54,061 nt of DNA from Anaerolineae bacterium (lineage in GTDB: Bacteria > Chloroflexota > Anaerolineae > Aggregatilineales > Phototrophicaceae), in contig JAHDWN010000002.1 in NCBI GenBank assembly GCA_023382675.1, positions 203,000 through 257,060 on the forward strand. The letters run 5' to 3'. This document shows positions 17,283 to 24,616 of the stretch, piece by piece. Each line of letters begins with the position of its first letter. Positions within the stretch are counted from its first letter, which is position 1. The notes under the pieces were generated by a model. The model ran no database searches and had not been told where the DNA came from. It was given only the letters and a program-made list of their open reading frames with translations. A program made the translations under genes and the position numbers.

Positions 17283-18182
17283 ATGACGACCCTCGACAAA
17301 AGCACCGCCGCCCCCCGAATGACCGCCAGTGAGCGCGGCCAATTCTCGCTGCGCACCATCTTTCAAGGGCTGACGGGGCGGCCAATGCCGCTGGTGGGGA
17401 CGCTGATCGTCACCTTCTTTATAGCGCTCGCGCTGTTCGGTCCCCAGATTGCGCCCTTCCGCTTTGACGAAATCATCCGGGGGGCGGCACGCCAGCCGCC
17501 ATCCTCCACCTACTGGTTTGGCACCGATCATCTGGGGCGCGACGTGTTCAGCCGCGTCGTCTGGGGCGCGCGCGAGATCATCACCATTCCGCTGATCACG
17601 ACGTTTCTGTGCGTGACGCTCGGCGCAACCATCGGCATGTTCATCGGCTATGTTGGCGGCTGGGTCGATGAGATCGTCGCCCGCCTGCTCGACAGTCTGC
17701 TGGCGATCCCGGCGCTGGTGCTGGCAATGGTCATGCTCGGCACGATTGGCCCATCGGTCGCCGGGATCATCATCGTGATCGTGCTGCTGTACACGCCGAT
17801 TGTCGCGCGGGTCGTGCGCAGCGCGACGCTCAATCTGCGCGCGGCGGGCTACATCGAGGCGGCCAAACTGCGCGGCGAAAACATCGCTTACATCCTTTTT
17901 CGTGAGATTTTGCCCGGTGTGCTGCCCGCGCTGGCCGTCGAAGCGGCGCTGCGTTTTTCGTATGCGATCTTTCTGACGGCGTCGCTCGGCTTTCTCGGCC
18001 TGGGTGTGCAGCCGCCCTCGCCCGATTGGGGGCGGATGGTCAACGAGGCGCGGAGCACATTTTCGCTGACGCCGTGGGCGCTGTGGTTCCCGGCAGCCGC
18101 CATCGGCCTGCTGATCATCGGCGTCAACCTGTTGAGCGATGGCCTGCGCCGCGTCTTCCGCCGTGAAGGGCAATTGGTGTGA
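17283..18182 (+). CDS. ABC transporter permease, DppC-like
   Basis: A 299-residue inner-membrane permease. An N-terminal cytoplasmic tail precedes TM1 (about 37-57), then the signature TYWFGTDHLGRDVFSRVVWGA of DppC/OppC permeases, five further membrane helices, and an EAA loop (GYIEAAKLRGEN near 195-206) that contacts the ATPase. The start at 17283 is preferred to 17229 because the upstream 18 codons look non-coding and GGGG precedes this ATG. It works with the family 5 binding protein upstream, the fused ATPase downstream and probably the DppB-like permease at 21010. Confidence 0.9.
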   Translation: MTTLDKSTAAPRMTASERGQFSLRTIFQGLTGRPMPLVGTLIVTFFIALALFGPQIAPFRFDEIIRGAARQPPSSTYWFGTDHLGRDVFSRVVWGAREIITIPLITTFLCVTLGATIGMFIGYVGGWVDEIVARLLDSLLAIPALVLAMVMLGTIGPSVAGIIIVIVLLYTPIVARVVRSATLNLRAAGYIEAAKLRGENIAYILFREILPGVLPALAVEAALRFSYAIFLTASLGFLGLGVQPPSPDWGRMVNEARSTFSLTPWALWFPAAAIGLLIIGVNLLSDGLRRVFRREGQLV

Positions 18183-18205
18183 ACGCCCTGCGTGCATATT
18201 CACGA

Positions 18206-18235
18206 TGTACGGGCGGGATATATCCCGCCCGTACA
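18206..18235. repeat. Perfect 30-bp palindrome
   Basis: Each half is TGTACGGGCGGGATA, and the second half is its exact complement. It lies between the DppC-like and ATPase genes and is followed by a second imperfect inverted repeat, CCTACA/TGTAGG (about 18242-18263). The GGGATATATC core recurs at 7928-7937 in another intergenic gap. It looks like a REP-type intergenic element that may also shape the mRNA. Confidence 0.75.
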
Positions 18236-18321
18236 AACGCCCCTACACAATACGCATGTAGGACCGGGCGTGCCCTGTCCGCGCCCACGCCCATAGTTAT
18301 TGAAGATCGATAGGTCAACAG

Positions 18322-20391
18322 ATGCGCATGAATCCCGTCATCGAAGCCGTCAACCTGTCCATCGAATACCGGCTCGGCAGCGAGTGGGTCAACGCCCTGC
18401 GCGACGTGACGCTGGCGATCCATCCGCTGGAGATCCACGGGCTGGTCGGCGAGAGCGGCAGCGGCAAGTCGACCCTGGCGCTGGCGCTGATGCGCTACAT
18501 GGCAGGCAATGCGCGCATCTCCGGCGGAAGCATCCTGTTCGACGGCGAGGACATCACACATGCAACACCGGAGGCCATGCGCCCGCTCTGGGGGCGCAAG
18601 ATGGCGCTCGTGCCGCAAGACCCGCTGGCGTCGCTCAACCCGGCGTATACTATCGGCGAGCAGATCGGCGAGATCACACGCCAGCACGCCGGGCTGAGCC
18701 GCCGCGACTCGCTGGCGCGCGCGGTCGAAATGCTGCGCCGCGTCAAGATCGCTGACCCGGAGACGGTGGTCAAGCGCTACCCGCATCAACTCAGCGGCGG
18801 GATGCAGCAGCGCGCCGTGATCGCGATGGCGCTGAGCACACAGCCGCGCCTGCTGGTGCTGGATGAGCCGACGACGGCGCTCGATGTGACGACCGAGGCC
18901 GTCATCCTCGATCTGGTGCGTGAGTTGGTGCGCGAGGAGCAGGCGGCGGCGCTCTGGGTGACTCACGATCTCGGCGTGGTGGCGCAGGTCTGCGAGCGCA
19001 TGACGGTGCTCTATGGCGGCGAGGTCATGGCGAGCGGTGACGTGCGTAGTGTCTTTGCGCGGCAGGTACACCCGTACACGATCAGCCTGCTGGCGAGCTT
19101 GCCACGGGCAGTCCACGGCATCGAAACGCGGCTGCCGACCATTGAAGGCGTCGCGCCGTCGCTGGCGGAGCGGCCGCGGGCGTGCGTGTTCGCCGATCGC
19201 TGCCCGGTGGTGCTCGATATGTGCCGCGAACACAAACCACCGCTCGAAGCGACGGGCGACGGGCGCATTGTCCGCTGCTACCGCTGGCACGAGATCGCTG
19301 ACGGCACGCTAACGTTGCAGACACAGCCTCTGGAAGCGGCGACGAGCGCCCCGCCGCACGACAATCACGTCCTGGAGGCCGAGCACGTCTACCGCTTCTT
19401 CGGCGAGGCGGGGATGCTTGATCGGGCACTGGGACGCGAGCGTAAGCCGGTGCGCGCGGTCGATGACGTGTCGATCTCGATCCGTGAGCGTTCGACGTTG
19501 GGGCTGGTCGGCGAAAGCGGCAGCGGCAAGACGACGCTCGCCCGCGTGATCGTCGGCTTAGAGACGGCGGATGACGGCGCGCTGCAGTTGCTCGACGTGC
19601 CGTTGAGCAAGCATCTGGGCCGGCGCTCGCTGGAGCAGATGCGCAATCTGCAAATGGTGTTCCAGAATCCGAATGATGCGCTCAACCCGTACATGACGAT
19701 CGGCGAGACGCTGGCGCGGACGATCCGCCGCCTGAGCGCCGAACCGCTCGACGAGGCCGCCGTGAACGCGCGCGTGTCGGCGCTGCTCCAGGCCGTACGC
19801 CTGACCGACGAGTATGCCTATCGCTACCCAACCGAACTCAGCGGCGGGGAGAAGCAGCGCGTCGCCATCGCGCGGGCGTTTGCCGCGAACCCGGCGCTGG
19901 TTGTGGCCGACGAGCCAACCTCGTCGCTCGATGTGTCCGTGCAGTCGGTGATCCTGAACCTGCTCAAGGATCTGCGGGCGCAGCAGGGTGCGTCGTACCT
20001 GTTCATCTCGCACGATCTCAAGGTGATCGCCTACCTGGCCGATTGGATTCTGGTGATGTATCTGGGCGAAGTCGTCGAGCAAGGGACGGTCGAGCAGGTC
20101 TACGCCGGGCCATCTCACCCGTACACCGAGGCCCTGATCTCGGCCATCCCGGAGCCAGACCCGACCGCCGTCGGCAGCCACATCCGGCTCGAGGGCGACG
20201 TGCCAAGCGCACGCAACATCCCGACGGGCTGCCGCTTTCATACGCGCTGCCCGCGCAAGCTCGGCGCGATCTGCGAGACGGAAGCGCCGCCGTGGCGCGA
20301 TGCCGGCGAGGAGCATTTCATCCGCTGCCACATCCCGGTGGATGAACTGAAGATATTGCAGCAGAGTGTGCCGGAGGGATTATCGCGCTGA
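18322..20391 (+). CDS. ABC transporter ATP-binding protein, DppD-DppF fusion with two nucleotide-binding domains
   Basis: A 689-residue cytoplasmic ATPase with two complete ABC modules. Module 1 has Walker A GESGSGKST (43-51), signature LSGGMQQR (near 157) and Walker B LLVLDEPTTALD (near 178). Module 2 has GESGSGKTT (near 395), LSGGEKQR (near 506) and VVADEPTSSLD (near 527). Each module ends with the Cys-containing oligopeptide-type tail (CVFADRCPVVLDMC and CRFHTRCPRKLGAIC). It replaces the separate DppD and DppF subunits and powers the peptide-type transporter. All catalytic motifs are intact. The start may be Met1 or Met3. Confidence 0.92.
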   Translation: MRMNPVIEAVNLSIEYRLGSEWVNALRDVTLAIHPLEIHGLVGESGSGKSTLALALMRYMAGNARISGGSILFDGEDITHATPEAMRPLWGRKMALVPQDPLASLNPAYTIGEQIGEITRQHAGLSRRDSLARAVEMLRRVKIADPETVVKRYPHQLSGGMQQRAVIAMALSTQPRLLVLDEPTTALDVTTEAVILDLVRELVREEQAAALWVTHDLGVVAQVCERMTVLYGGEVMASGDVRSVFARQVHPYTISLLASLPRAVHGIETRLPTIEGVAPSLAERPRACVFADRCPVVLDMCREHKPPLEATGDGRIVRCYRWHEIADGTLTLQTQPLEAATSAPPHDNHVLEAEHVYRFFGEAGMLDRALGRERKPVRAVDDVSISIRERSTLGLVGESGSGKTTLARVIVGLETADDGALQLLDVPLSKHLGRRSLEQMRNLQMVFQNPNDALNPYMTIGETLARTIRRLSAEPLDEAAVNARVSALLQAVRLTDEYAYRYPTELSGGEKQRVAIARAFAANPALVVADEPTSSLDVSVQSVILNLLKDLRAQQGASYLFISHDLKVIAYLADWILVMYLGEVVEQGTVEQVYAGPSHPYTEALISAIPEPDPTAVGSHIRLEGDVPSARNIPTGCRFHTRCPRKLGAICETEAPPWRDAGEEHFIRCHIPVDELKILQQSVPEGLSR

Positions 20392-20398
20392 TCGATGT

Positions 20399-20869
20399 CT
20401 ATTCGGCGTAGTAGCGGCGCATCACCGGCAGCATCGGGATGATGACGATAGCCAGACCGATAGCGAAGATGACTGCCTGAATCGTTGCCGTCGTCGGGAT
20501 CATCAACAGCTGGGCGACGACCCAGCGTAGGATAATGCTGATGCCAAACGCCAGCGTCATATCCCAGGCCCAATATTCATGAGTCCAGCGTGTCAGACTC
20601 GCCAACGCGCCCCAACGCGGACGCAACCAGAGAGCGTAAAGGAGCAGGAAGCCGCCAATGCCGTAGACGACGGTCAGCCAGATGCCAGGCAAGAGATAAT
20701 TCGGCAGTGGCGTGTTTGACAGCCAGGCCGTGTCCATGCCCAGGGCAGCGCCGGAAGGATCGCTCAACATCGAGATGCCGCCGCCAATACTTATGATCGA
20801 GAGTAAGAGAATGCAAGTGGATACGACCAGGAGCATCACAGTGGGACGGCGAGGCTTGCGTGAACTCAT
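20399..20869 (-). CDS. Hypothetical four-helix membrane protein
   Basis: A 156-residue protein with a short basic N-terminus (SSRKPRRPT) and four hydrophobic helices (about residues 9-32, 59-80, 103-122 and 125-146). I do not recognise a family. ATG 20869 is chosen because AGGAG lies eight bases upstream; the open frame continues to 20956. It is encoded on the opposite strand inside the peptide-transporter cluster, only 8 bp from the ATPase stop, and separates the DppB-like permease from its partners. Nothing in its sequence suggests an ABC function. Confidence 0.7.
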   Translation of the reverse strand: MSSRKPRRPTVMLLVVSTCILLLSIISIGGGISMLSDPSGAALGMDTAWLSNTPLPNYLLPGIWLTVVYGIGGFLLLYALWLRPRWGALASLTRWTHEYWAWDMTLAFGISIILRWVVAQLLMIPTTATIQAVIFAIGLAIVIIPMLPVMRRYYAE

Positions 20870-20968
20870 AATCATGGCTCCTTTCGCAAGCGGTTTTATG
20901 AAAGGGATTTTGTTCTGATTGTTGCGCTTACTGGGATCGCCGGACAGTGTTGTCAATCAGCGCTGCCC

Positions 20969-20984
20969 TGTGATCAAGATCACG
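20969..20984. promoter_or_regulatory. CRP/FNR-type palindrome upstream of the DppB-like gene
   Basis: TGTGATCAAGATCACG contains GTGATC and GATCAC as perfect arms around AA, with the TGTGA-N6-TCAC spacing of a CRP/FNR-family site. It is 26 bases before the DppB-like start and in the divergent region with the membrane-protein gene. Binding is inferred; no CRP-family gene is in the window. Confidence 0.4.
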
Positions 20985-21009
20985 GTTCTGTAGCCGAAAG
21001 CTCGTTGCC

Positions 21010-21954
21010 ATGACCCGATTCATTCTGCGGCGTCTGGCGCTGCTGGCGCTGACGTTGCTGCTCACTTCGGTACTGATCTTCGTCCTGACGCAGCTTTTGC
21101 CCGGCGACATCGCCCGCTTGATCCTAGGACGAGAGGCGCGCCCGGAAGCGCTGGATGCGCTGCGTGAACAACTCGGGCTGAACTTGCCGCCCGCACAGCA
21201 GTACGTCAACTGGCTGGGGCGGTTCATCGCCGGGGATTGGGGCACGTCGTTCACCAGCGGCAGCGCGCCGATCCGCCCGTTGGTGCTGGCGCGGCTGGGC
21301 GATTCGCTGCAACTGGCACTGATGACGATGATCGTCGCTGTGCCGCTCTCGATTGTGCTCGGTGTCATTGCCGGGCTGCGCGAGAACAAGCCGGTCGACG
21401 CGGGCATCTCGCTGGTGTCGCTGGCGGTGGTCGGGCTGCCGGAGTTCGTTACCGGACTGGCGCTGATCAACATCTTCGCGCTGGGGCTGGGCTGGTTCCC
21501 GGCCAGTTCATCGCCGCCGCAGGGCAACCTCGGCGAGTGGGTGCGCCAACTGACGCTGCCCGCGCTGACGGCGACGTTCGTCCTGCTGGCCTACATCGTC
21601 CGGCTGACGCGCGCGGGCGTGATCGACGAACTCAAGAAGCCTTACGTGCGCACGGCGGTGCTCAAAGGTCTGCCACAGCGGACAGTGCTGTTCAAGCACG
21701 TGCTGCGCAATGCCCTGCTGCCGACGATCACCGTGATCGCGCTCAGCTTCGGCTGGCTGATCGGCGGACTGATCGTGATCGAGAACGTCTTCAGCTATCC
21801 CGGCCTGGGGCGGCTGATGGTGGCTGCCGTCGAGCGCAAAGACATCCCGCTGATGCAGGCGGTTGTGATGGTGATCATCTTCTTCTTCGCGCTGGCGAAT
21901 CTGCTGGCGGACGTGGTCTACGCGCTGCTGAATCCGCGGATCCGGTTGGAGTGA
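21010..21954 (+). CDS. ABC transporter permease, DppB-like
   Basis: A 314-residue permease with six membrane helices. The N-terminal MTRFILRRLALLALTLLLTS and LTQLLPGDIARLILG are typical of DppB/OppB, as is the conserved GDWGTSFTSG after the first periplasmic region. The EAA-type loop is YVRTAVLKGLPQRTVLFKHVLRNALLP, ending in AL(L)P as expected. It is the natural partner of the DppC-like permease at 17283 but is separated from the other subunits by an inverted gene and has its own upstream region with a CRP-like site. It could instead serve a second transporter. Confidence 0.9.
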   Translation: MTRFILRRLALLALTLLLTSVLIFVLTQLLPGDIARLILGREARPEALDALREQLGLNLPPAQQYVNWLGRFIAGDWGTSFTSGSAPIRPLVLARLGDSLQLALMTMIVAVPLSIVLGVIAGLRENKPVDAGISLVSLAVVGLPEFVTGLALINIFALGLGWFPASSSPPQGNLGEWVRQLTLPALTATFVLLAYIVRLTRAGVIDELKKPYVRTAVLKGLPQRTVLFKHVLRNALLPTITVIALSFGWLIGGLIVIENVFSYPGLGRLMVAAVERKDIPLMQAVVMVIIFFFALANLLADVVYALLNPRIRLE

Positions 21955-22022
21955 GGCTGCCTTCCATACTTATGCAAAGTATCTAATACATGTTGACGCG
22001 CCTTTTCAACCGGACTATCCTT

Positions 22023-22042
22023 ATAGTTAAGCGCTTAACTAT
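22023..22042. promoter_or_regulatory. Perfect 20-bp palindromic operator of the LacI-family regulator
   Basis: ATAGTTAAGCGCTTAACTAT is its own reverse complement and has the central CG of LacI/GalR operators. It lies 29 bases before the lacI-type gene, so autorepression is likely. A weaker similar stretch, TTATAGTCACGCTTAAG, occurs at 24580-24596 before the transporter permease. Confidence 0.7.
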
Positions 22043-22071
22043 TCGATCACAGTGAAAAGACTTCTTATTGC

Positions 22072-23088
22072 ATGGCTACCTTAAGTGACGTAGCAAAACT
22101 CGCAGGTGTTTCGACCGCAACGGTCTCGAAAGTGCTCTCCAATACACCGTACTTCACGGAAGAGACCCGCCTAAAAGTTGAGCGTGCGATCAAGGAGCTG
22201 AACTACAGTCCTAATCTGCCCGCGCGAGCGCTTGCATCGGGCAGGACGGAGATCATTGCGGTCGTATTTCCCTACATTTACGACCCACTCTTTACTGATC
22301 CGTTTGTCCTCCATATGCTCCAGGGCATCGAAGCTGTATGCCACGAGCGTGGCTACAATCTGCTTCTGAGTACGCCCCGCCTAACGTTTGAGGGGCCCGA
22401 TGACCTGTATCTCCGGCTGCTGCGGAGTCACTATCTGGATGGCATGATCGCCCTCGACAATGTGCCGTTGGCATCCGTCTCGGAACCCGCTCGCCAACGG
22501 GATATCCCGTGTATCACCATTGGCTATCATGCAACACACCATTATGTGCGGACGGACGATCATGGCGGCGGGATGCAAGCCATGCAGCACATCCTCGATC
22601 TGGGGCATCGGCAAATCGGGATCATCTCGGTTTCAGACTCCCTCAACATTGCGCTCAATCATCGTCTCACCGGGATGCGTAGTGCGGCAGAGGCCAGAGG
22701 CTTGAACTACGATGCGTTCCCAACTGCCCAAGGAGATTTTTCGGTTGACAGCGGCATGGCGGAAGCGGCTGCCTTGCTCGCTCAACACCCGGATCTAACG
22801 GCATTAGTCTGCTTGAACGACCGTATGGCCATGGGGGCAATTCAATATATTCGCTCGCTGGGCAAGCGCGTTCCGGAAGACATTTCCGTGATCGGTTATG
22901 ACGATATCCCGACTGCCGCCGGTTTTGCGACGCCGCTGACGACCATTTTCAATCAGGCGCCGACATCCGGGCAGGTTGCCGCACAACTGCTGTTCGATCT
23001 GATCGAAGGCAAGCCCGTGCAGTCGGTTGTTCTGCCAACCCAGCTCGTTTCACGCGCTTCGACAGCGCCCGTGTCACGAGAATCCTGA
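22072..23088 (+). CDS. LacI-family transcriptional regulator
   Basis: A 338-residue repressor. The N-terminal LacI HTH (residues 2-25, TLSDVAKLAGVSTATVSKVL) is followed by the hinge helix (NLPARALASGRT) and a periplasmic-binding-protein-like sugar-sensing domain ending in the family pattern PEDISVIGYDDIPTAAGFATPLTTI. It probably controls the downstream sugar ABC transporter and itself through the palindrome at 22023-22042. The effector is presumably a sugar carried by that transporter. No strong ribosome site is seen before the ATG. Confidence 0.92.
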   Translation: MATLSDVAKLAGVSTATVSKVLSNTPYFTEETRLKVERAIKELNYSPNLPARALASGRTEIIAVVFPYIYDPLFTDPFVLHMLQGIEAVCHERGYNLLLSTPRLTFEGPDDLYLRLLRSHYLDGMIALDNVPLASVSEPARQRDIPCITIGYHATHHYVRTDDHGGGMQAMQHILDLGHRQIGIISVSDSLNIALNHRLTGMRSAAEARGLNYDAFPTAQGDFSVDSGMAEAAALLAQHPDLTALVCLNDRMAMGAIQYIRSLGKRVPEDISVIGYDDIPTAAGFATPLTTIFNQAPTSGQVAAQLLFDLIEGKPVQSVVLPTQLVSRASTAPVSRES

Positions 23089-23119
23089 TCATCCTGACAC
23101 CGATTGTTATAGGAGGTTA

Positions 23120-23188
23120 ATGGCACATTCAAGATCGGAAGTGTTCCAGGTTTCGCCGCGATCAATAGGCTGTTTAAGGAGTTCATAA
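23120..23188 (+). CDS. Possible 22-codon leader ORF coupled to the sugar-binding protein gene
   Basis: ATG 23120 opens a 22-residue frame whose TAA stop shares its last A with the ATG of the binding-protein gene (TAATG). AGGAGG sits at 23111-23116, only three bases from the ATG, which is shorter than optimal. The peptide contains no run of one amino acid and matches nothing I know. It may be a translational-coupling leader or chance. Confidence 0.25.
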   Translation: MAHSRSEVFQVSPRSIGCLRSS

Positions 23189-24480
23189 TGACGAAACGTA
23201 TGCTGATCTCACTGGGACTACTGGTGATTCTCACGCTGTCACTGACAGCGACATTTGTCAGTGCGCAGGAAGACGTCACACTGCGCTGGCGCACGCGTCC
23301 AGACAATCAGGCTGAAATCGACGTTTACTCCGCTGCGAGTGAGTCGATCGATGCTGCGTGGGATGGCGTGACGCTGGTCTACGAACCGGGCGGTTCGGAG
23401 AGCGCCAGCTATCAGGACGTGCTCGTGACCGAGATTGAGGCCGGAACCGCGCCTGATGTGTTCTGGATTCCTGGGACCGACGTGGCGCGCTTTGCCAAAG
23501 CCGGCCTGATCCTGAACCTGAACGATCTTTCCAGTGCTGATCCAGAATTCAGCGCCAGTGATTTCTACGCCGGGCCGATGGGCTTCTTGACGACTCCGGT
23601 CGAAGAAGGTATGGCTGCCCTGTGGGGTCTTCCACGCGACGTGTCCGCGTTCGCCATCTACTACAACGCCGACCTGTTCGATGAAGCGGGCATGGATTAT
23701 CCCGGCGGTGATGACTGGACATGGGAGCGGTTTGTCGCATCTGCCGAAGCGATCAACGAGCTTGGTGCAGACATTTATGGCTTTGGCATGAACGCGTGGT
23801 GGGCGAACTGGGGTTACTTCGTTAACGCGGCAGGCAGCGGCTTCTTCAACGAAGACTTCACCGCCTGTGGTCTGAACAATGCCGGGACAGTCACCGGTCT
23901 GGAAACTGCCGCCAGCCTGTTCGATAGCGGCGCAGCCGTCCCCTGGGGCACCGACAGCGAACCGCCGTTCCTGGCCGGCAGCGTCGGCATGTTCCTGAAT
24001 GGGCGCTGGGCGACCCCGGGCACGATTGCGAACGCCGATTTCAACTGGAATGTGGCGCCGCTGCCGATTGGCCCCTCGGGTGAAGCGACCAACTGGCTCT
24101 TCTGGGGTGCCTATGTGGTCAATGCGAATACGGCCCATCCGGAAGAAGCGTGGGATCTGGTCACGCGACTGACGAGCGCTGAAATTCAGGGGCAGATTGC
24201 CAGCCTGGGTGCGAATATTCCCAGCCGCGCGACACAAGAAGCAATCGACCTGTTCCTCGGCACGCTGCCGGACAGCGGCGTCAACAATCAGGCGTTCATT
24301 GACGGCACGACTGCTGCCGATGTCCGCACCGAAGCGCCGTTGTTCTTTGGCGATTGGCCCGCAGTCGATCAGGCTTACGGGACGGGTGTAACCGCCGTCT
24401 TTAACGGTGAGATGACCGCACAGGAATTCGCTGACACCATCTGCGATACCGTCGCGCCATTGTTCTCTGCGGGCATGTGA
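23188..24480 (+). CDS. Sugar ABC transporter substrate-binding protein, family 1
   Basis: A 430-residue extracytoplasmic protein with a Sec signal peptide (hydrophobic 7-22, cleavage probably after FVSA) and no lipobox. Family 1 sugar-binding features include the segment TAPDVFWIPGTDVARFAKAG, PRDVSAFAIYYNADLFDEAG, and GSVGMFLNGRWATPG near residues 268-282. It should capture an oligosaccharide or monosaccharide for the permease pair downstream. AGGAG lies six bases before the ATG. It sits between the LacI gene and a strong hairpin, the classical malE-like position. Confidence 0.92.
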   Translation: MTKRMLISLGLLVILTLSLTATFVSAQEDVTLRWRTRPDNQAEIDVYSAASESIDAAWDGVTLVYEPGGSESASYQDVLVTEIEAGTAPDVFWIPGTDVARFAKAGLILNLNDLSSADPEFSASDFYAGPMGFLTTPVEEGMAALWGLPRDVSAFAIYYNADLFDEAGMDYPGGDDWTWERFVASAEAINELGADIYGFGMNAWWANWGYFVNAAGSGFFNEDFTACGLNNAGTVTGLETAASLFDSGAAVPWGTDSEPPFLAGSVGMFLNGRWATPGTIANADFNWNVAPLPIGPSGEATNWLFWGAYVVNANTAHPEEAWDLVTRLTSAEIQGQIASLGANIPSRATQEAIDLFLGTLPDSGVNNQAFIDGTTAADVRTEAPLFFGDWPAVDQAYGTGVTAVFNGEMTAQEFADTICDTVAPLFSAGM

Positions 24481-24516
24481 TCCGCAGCGACTATACCTTG
24501 ACGTAGCGCCGTGAAC

Positions 24517-24552
24517 GGCTCGGCGGTCGAGCAGCCTCTTGACCGCCGGGCC
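24517..24552 (+). other. 12-bp hairpin between sugar-binding protein and permease genes
   Basis: GGCTCGGCGGTC (24517-24528) pairs with GACCGCCGGGCC (24541-24552), with a single T-G wobble and a 12-base loop. There is no T-run, so it is more likely an mRNA-stabilising or attenuating structure than a full terminator. It mirrors the hairpin at 17206 in the peptide transporter cluster. Confidence 0.6.
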
Positions 24553-24616
24553 AGCTTAATACTTCATACGAATGATGCGTTATAGTCACGCTTAAGCCTC
24601 ATCAAAGGAATGTGTG

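Noticed and set aside
15948-18236. 762-codon open frame on the minus strand across the peptide-binding protein and permease genes
   Set aside because: It is antisense to two clearly conserved genes, is Arg/Gln/Asp/His-rich like a GC-bias shadow, and has no domain.
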